A stretch of DNA of 11,930 bases, from positions 1 to 11,930 of the forward strand of contig LNKV01000154.1 in the NCBI GenBank assembly GCA_001465935.1, in the 5' to 3' direction. Both the position numbers and the translations under genes were made by a program. Positions 9,091-11,930 of the stretch are shown one piece after another. This DNA is from Clarireedia homoeocarpa (taxonomy: Eukaryota > Ascomycota > Leotiomycetes > Helotiales > Rutstroemiaceae). The notes under the pieces were generated by a model that searched no databases, had not been told where the DNA came from, and saw only the letters and a program-made list of their open reading frames with translations. How positions within the stretch are numbered: the stretch's first letter is position 1; each line of letters begins with the position of its first letter.

Positions 9091-9235
9091 GAATATAAAG
9101 TCGAAGAAATATTAGACTATAAGTATATTAGAGAATAGCTTTATTATTTAATTAAATAGAAAGGATACTTATACTCAGAAAAATATATAGGAACTAGTTA
9201 GGAACCTGAATTACTTACAGAACCTAGAGAAATTT
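9091..9235 (+). pseudogene. Chromodomain at the integrase C-terminus
   Basis: The frame reads EYKVEEILDYKYIRE, then LYYLIK*KGYLYSE and TS*EPELL, matching the chromodomain pattern VEEIL...L-YLVKWKGY...WEP. Two Trp codons expected at the KWKGY and WEP positions are now TAG. In chromoviruses this domain binds methylated histone H3 (usually H3K9me) and steers integration to heterochromatin, which fits an insertion inside an older RIP-mutated LINE. The gag-pol frame closes at TAA 9340-9342, although that TAA could itself be a mutated CAA. Confidence 0.85.
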
Positions 9236-9338
9236 TATTAAAAGTACTCTCGCCTTCTAACTAAGTAGCCTAGCTAGAAGACAATAATAGAAAAGACTTA
9301 GAGAAAGAAGCCTCAACAACTCTAAAAGAACTAGATAC

Positions 9339-9785
9339 CTAAAAAGCCTGTTTAGCTCGCTCAACTTATTTTTTTTCTAACCTCTCTTATTCCTCAAACG
9401 CCTCTAACTCCTCGATCGTTTTCAAATTATACTAAAGTATTTTTCCAGTCTTTTCTTATAAAACCTTTTATTACTTCCTTAAACGAAGTAATTGTATATT
9501 CGCCTTTTAAGAAAGAAGGATTGCCTTCTCCTTTTCAGCTTCGAGACAAGCCTCTTTACAACGAATATTTTCCTACAAAGAAACAGAATTTCTATAAATA
9601 TTATAAGTAGCTCTCTCTGTACTCTTAGTATATTCACTACACTATTCAGAATCAGGAAGAATATAATATTCCAGATTCTTAGAAATACAATATAAGCAAC
9701 AAACAAATATAATTCAGCCTTTTTCTTTCGAACGAGTATATATATTATAACGACTTTTTGTGGATTTAGAAATTTCCTTAGATAT
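9339..9785 (-). pseudogene. Antisense reading frame between pol and the 3' LTR; Cys-containing, charged and probably helical
   Basis: On the minus strand, in the frame whose codons end at multiples of 3, about 148 codons look protein-coding despite stops at expected Gln or Trp positions. From the N side: ISKEISKSTKSRYNIYTRS (9785-9729), a Cys-rich part (VCCLYCISKNLE near 9705-9670, CSEYTKSTERAT near 9644-9609), RCKEACLEAEKEKAILLS (about 9564-9511), a basic stretch LLRLRK near 9490, and KTIEELEAFEE near 9423-9390. It may end at TAG 9339-9341, tail-to-tail with pol. The high E/K content suggests a coiled coil. From memory, similar uncharacterised proteins occur in fungal LTR elements; I could not verify this. 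An openly readable frame at 9479-9706 minus is an out-of-frame shadow of it. Confidence 0.55.
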
Positions 9786-9872
9786 AATAAATAAAGGAAG
9801 AATAAAGTATTATTAAAGAAATCTAAACGAGTACCTATATTATTATAGTAAGTATCAGGACGATACTAGACT

Positions 9873-9885
9873 AGAAAAGAGATAG
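9873..9885 (+). other. Probable polypurine tract
   Basis: AGAAAAGAGATAG lies directly against the 3' LTR TGTTA. It is a purine run broken by a single T at 9883, possibly a mutated C. Position and composition fit the primer for plus-strand DNA synthesis. The segment 9786-9872 before it shows nothing else recognisable. Confidence 0.55.
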
Positions 9886-10301
9886 TGTTATAACTCTAAG
9901 TTATATAGATACTTGAGGACCTTAAGTAGAGACTTAACAGTCCTAGTATTCCCAGTATACTAAGACTGTTAGGACAGCTAGAATAATAGAGAACGGATAT
10001 CTAAAGACCTTAAGTAGAGACCCAATAGTCCTAGTACTCTTAGTATACTAGGACTACTAGGATAGCTAGGATAATAGAGAACGAAGGTCTATATAAGTAG
10101 ATAGTTTTCCTATAGTATATAGAGCTTCGTACTCAACTTAATTGATTAATTTCAGTTACTACTTATTATCTACTATTATATCTATCGATTCCTTATATAA
10201 TCGCTAATATTAAATCTACGATAGTACTCTCTGTCTCCGACCGATAGTACTCAGTTCCCTGACCACTTCCACGTGACTCAGAAGAACAAGTATTCGTAAT
10301 A
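9886..10301 (+). repeat. 3' LTR (416 bp)
   Basis: Gap-free match to the 5' LTR. The 88-bp units are at 9906-9993 and 9994-10081. In this copy the palindromes are each damaged (9951-9964, 10039-10052) by transitions. The TATA box is at 10090-10096. The last 65 bases (about 10237-10301) are the least mutated stretch of either LTR, keeping CACTTCCACGTGACTCAG where the 5' LTR has an AT-rich version. The end is GTAATA before the target duplication. Confidence 0.95.
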
Positions 10302-10306
10302 TTTAA
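10302..10306 (+). repeat. Target site duplication, right copy (TTTAA)
   Basis: Identical to 3665-3669, and it follows the LTR end TAATA directly. LINE sequence resumes at 10307. Confidence 0.85.
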
Positions 10307-11930
10307 CTACTTTAAAGTTAATAAAATATATTAATAATTAGTAAGTATTAAATAATATTAATTTAAATTACCTATTAATTTTATTTATTATAAAAAAACT
10401 AAATTAAAAGTTAAATAATCTACTTTAATTTTATAATATTAAGTTAACTAATTAGAGACTATTTAAGATTAATTTAATTAATTTAATTAAAAGTAGTTTA
10501 ATTTTTAATTAGAAACTTTTAGAGTTTATTAAAATTAATTTAAAGTTTAATATAATTAATTAAAGTTATTTAAAGTTGATTAGTTTAAAACTAACTCGAC
10601 TAATCAAGCTAACAACTAATAAAGTAATTTTGAAAATAAAGTCGATATTAAAAGTTAAGTCTTAGTAAATTAATAAATTAAAATATTTAAAAAAATCAAT
10701 ATTATTAATTTAAAAAAAATTAAAATTACTTAATTTAGAAATTTATTAAAAAGACTACTAATTAATATATAACTTTTATTTCTTAGTTATTAAATATATT
10801 AAAAAAGATTATTAAAATACTTTTTTAAAAGCTAATAACTTGAAAATAATTTATAAAACTTTTAATTATATTAAATTTTATTCGAATTATAAACTACTAA
10901 TAATTTCTAGTTAAATTAGTTTTAAAAAGAAAGTGATTATTTTAAAGATTATATTTTTTTTATAATCTCTATTATCAACTAGTCCCGATTAGATAGATTA
11001 TATAACTAATAATTAACTCGAGCTAATAATTAATAAACTAAAATTAATCTATTTAATTAAAATTAAAGGAAAAATATTTAAACTTAATAAAATTATTTAA
11101 AATATTATTAATAAAGTTTATTAAATTATTTTTAATATATTCTTTTAAATATATAATTTATTAATTAATTTCAGTTACTATCTTTATTATTAAAAGTAAA
11201 CTATTAATATTATATTTAAAAAGTCGATTAAACTTAATTATTTAGTTTTAAAAATATATAGAATTATTTTATTTTTTAATTATTTAAATAAAATAAATAA
11301 AAGGATATTAACTAAGAGATTAGTTTATTTAATCGAGACTATTAGTTTATTATATAATTCCTAAATTAATAGTAAATTTAAAAAGTCTATTATTAATATA
11401 ATATTAATATTAATAATTAAAATCTAAAATAATATTAAACTTAAAATATTAGTTTTTTTCTTTAATATTAAAAGAGCTTTTAATTATATTTTAAAAAATT
11501 AATTATTAAAACTTAGTTTTAATAATTATATTAAATTATTCTAATTAATTACTATTAAAATTCTTTAAAATAATTTAATTAGTTTAATTTTATTTTTAAT
11601 TTATATTTATAACCTCTTTTTATTAATTAGTTATCTAATTTAATTATATATAAACGATATAATATTAGTAATTAACTTTATTAACTTAAAAAAGAATTAC
11701 TAGATATTTAAAAGAGAAGTTAAAAAGTTTTATATATTTAGAATATTAAATAATATTAAGTTCGATTTAAATAAAACTAAACTAATATATTTTTATATTA
11801 ATTAAAAAGCGACTAATCTAGTTAATTTATTAAATAACTAAATAATATATTTCTTAAAAGTAATTAAATAATTAAATATTTATTTTAATAAAATACTAAA
11901 ATTTAAATATTATATATTAATATATATTAA
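10307..11930 (+). pseudogene. LINE ORF2, 3' part: end of endonuclease and reverse transcriptase, running off the window
   Basis: After the insertion, TLKL continues the SVIDLT block. INLNYLLI at 10357-10380 is the RIP form of the endonuclease SDHLPI motif (TCA-to-TTA, CAC-to-TAC, CCA-to-TTA). Without a net frameshift the same frame reaches RT: FNIKRAFNY at 11461-11487 is FDIKGAFDY with the catalytic Asp changed to Asn. KIL*NNLISLIL at 11557-11592 is GIPQGSPISPIL, and YINDI at 11647-11661 is YIDDI with the first Asp lost. NNIKFDLNKTKL near 11749 and an IK*LNIYF piece near 11863 (from a WLGI motif) follow. This is a Tad1/I-like LINE RT. The interval 10400-11100 is linker and early RT with many stops. 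The C-terminal end lies beyond 11930. Confidence 0.85.

Larger units (their letters stand above)
3670..10301 (+). mobile_element. Complete Ty3/Gypsy chromovirus-type LTR retrotransposon, RIP-inactivated, nested in a LINE
   Basis: The element is 6632 bp: 5' LTR 3670-4085, internal region 4086-9885, 3' LTR 9886-10301. The order of domains in one frame is gag with zinc knuckle, protease, reverse transcriptase, RNase H, integrase and chromodomain. RT before integrase marks Ty3/Gypsy, and the C-terminal chromodomain marks chromoviruses (MAGGY/Tf1/sushi-like group). LTR ends are TGTTA...TAATA; TAATA is the RIP form of TAACA, the inverted partner of TGTTA. The coding frame has no net frameshift over 5.2 kb but many stops, so it cannot make protein. 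A decayed antisense frame lies between pol and the 3' LTR. Confidence 0.95.

Noticed and set aside
9492..9695. 67-codon open frame on the plus strand
   Set aside because: It lies opposite the antisense frame, is not in the gag-pol frame and shows no motif; it is open by chance.
9479..9706. Openly readable 75-codon frame on the minus strand
   Set aside because: Its translation is a hydrophobic, low-information string. The neighbouring minus frame, despite stops, carries the coherent Cys and E/K-rich peptides, so this open frame is a shadow.
11164..11180. 17-base identity ATTAATTTCAGTTACTA between the LINE and the LTR (3929-3945)
   Set aside because: No flanking similarity extends it. It is most likely coincidence in AT-rich sequence.
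1..11930. Host genes, tRNA, rRNA or a novel defence-type gene cluster
   Set aside because: No intact frame, splice-site-bearing gene or RNA gene pattern was found. Everything readable belongs to RIP-mutated mobile elements or to the unidentified inverted repeat.

Overview
The window looks like heterochromatic, transposon-derived DNA from a filamentous ascomycete (Pezizomycotina) that has been heavily mutated by repeat-induced point mutation (RIP). The sequence is extremely AT-rich, TpA dominates, and CpA/TpG are scarce in the outer parts. Reading frames are broken almost only by C-to-T and G-to-A changes (Trp and Gln codons to stops, catalytic Asp to Asn, Cys and His to Tyr, Pro to Leu). I see no intact host gene, tRNA, rRNA or CRISPR. 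The longest convincing open stretch is 84 codons inside a reverse transcriptase. The species cannot be named from the sequence.

Layout. (1) About 90-1900 is a large inverted repeat: two arms of about 770-780 bp (90-862 and 1121-1900) around a 258-bp spacer. Both arms carry the same unidentified decayed reading frame of about 127 codons. The spacer holds a backwards fragment of a LINE endonuclease region. (2) About 1921-3664 and 10307-11930 are the two halves of one non-LTR (LINE) retrotransposon, probably of the Tad1/I-like group, on the + strand. It has a gag-like ORF1 with zinc knuckles, then ORF2 with an endonuclease and a reverse transcriptase; ORF2 runs off the right edge. (3) 3670-10301 is a complete Ty3/Gypsy chromovirus-type LTR retrotransposon inserted in the LINE endonuclease region. 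It has two 416-bp LTRs, a TTTAA target duplication at 3665-3669 and 10302-10306, one gag-pol frame (4144-9342) ending in a chromodomain, and a decayed reading frame on the opposite strand between pol and the 3' LTR.

How the parts fit. Removing the LTR element and one TTTAA copy joins the LINE endonuclease in frame, so the LINE is the older host. The LTR element is visibly less AT-saturated than the LINE, which agrees with later arrival. The two LTRs align without gaps and differ, by hand count, at about 50 of 416 positions, all transitions. This is expected if two identical LTRs were each mutated by RIP.

The parts most worth a second look are the antisense Cys-rich/charged frame in the LTR element (about 9339-9785), the unidentified protein-like frame shared by the inverted arms, and the exact 88-bp hairpin-bearing tandem duplication in the LTR U3. 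Statements about ancestral codons are inferences from the RIP pattern. Family assignments come from motif recognition, with no database search.
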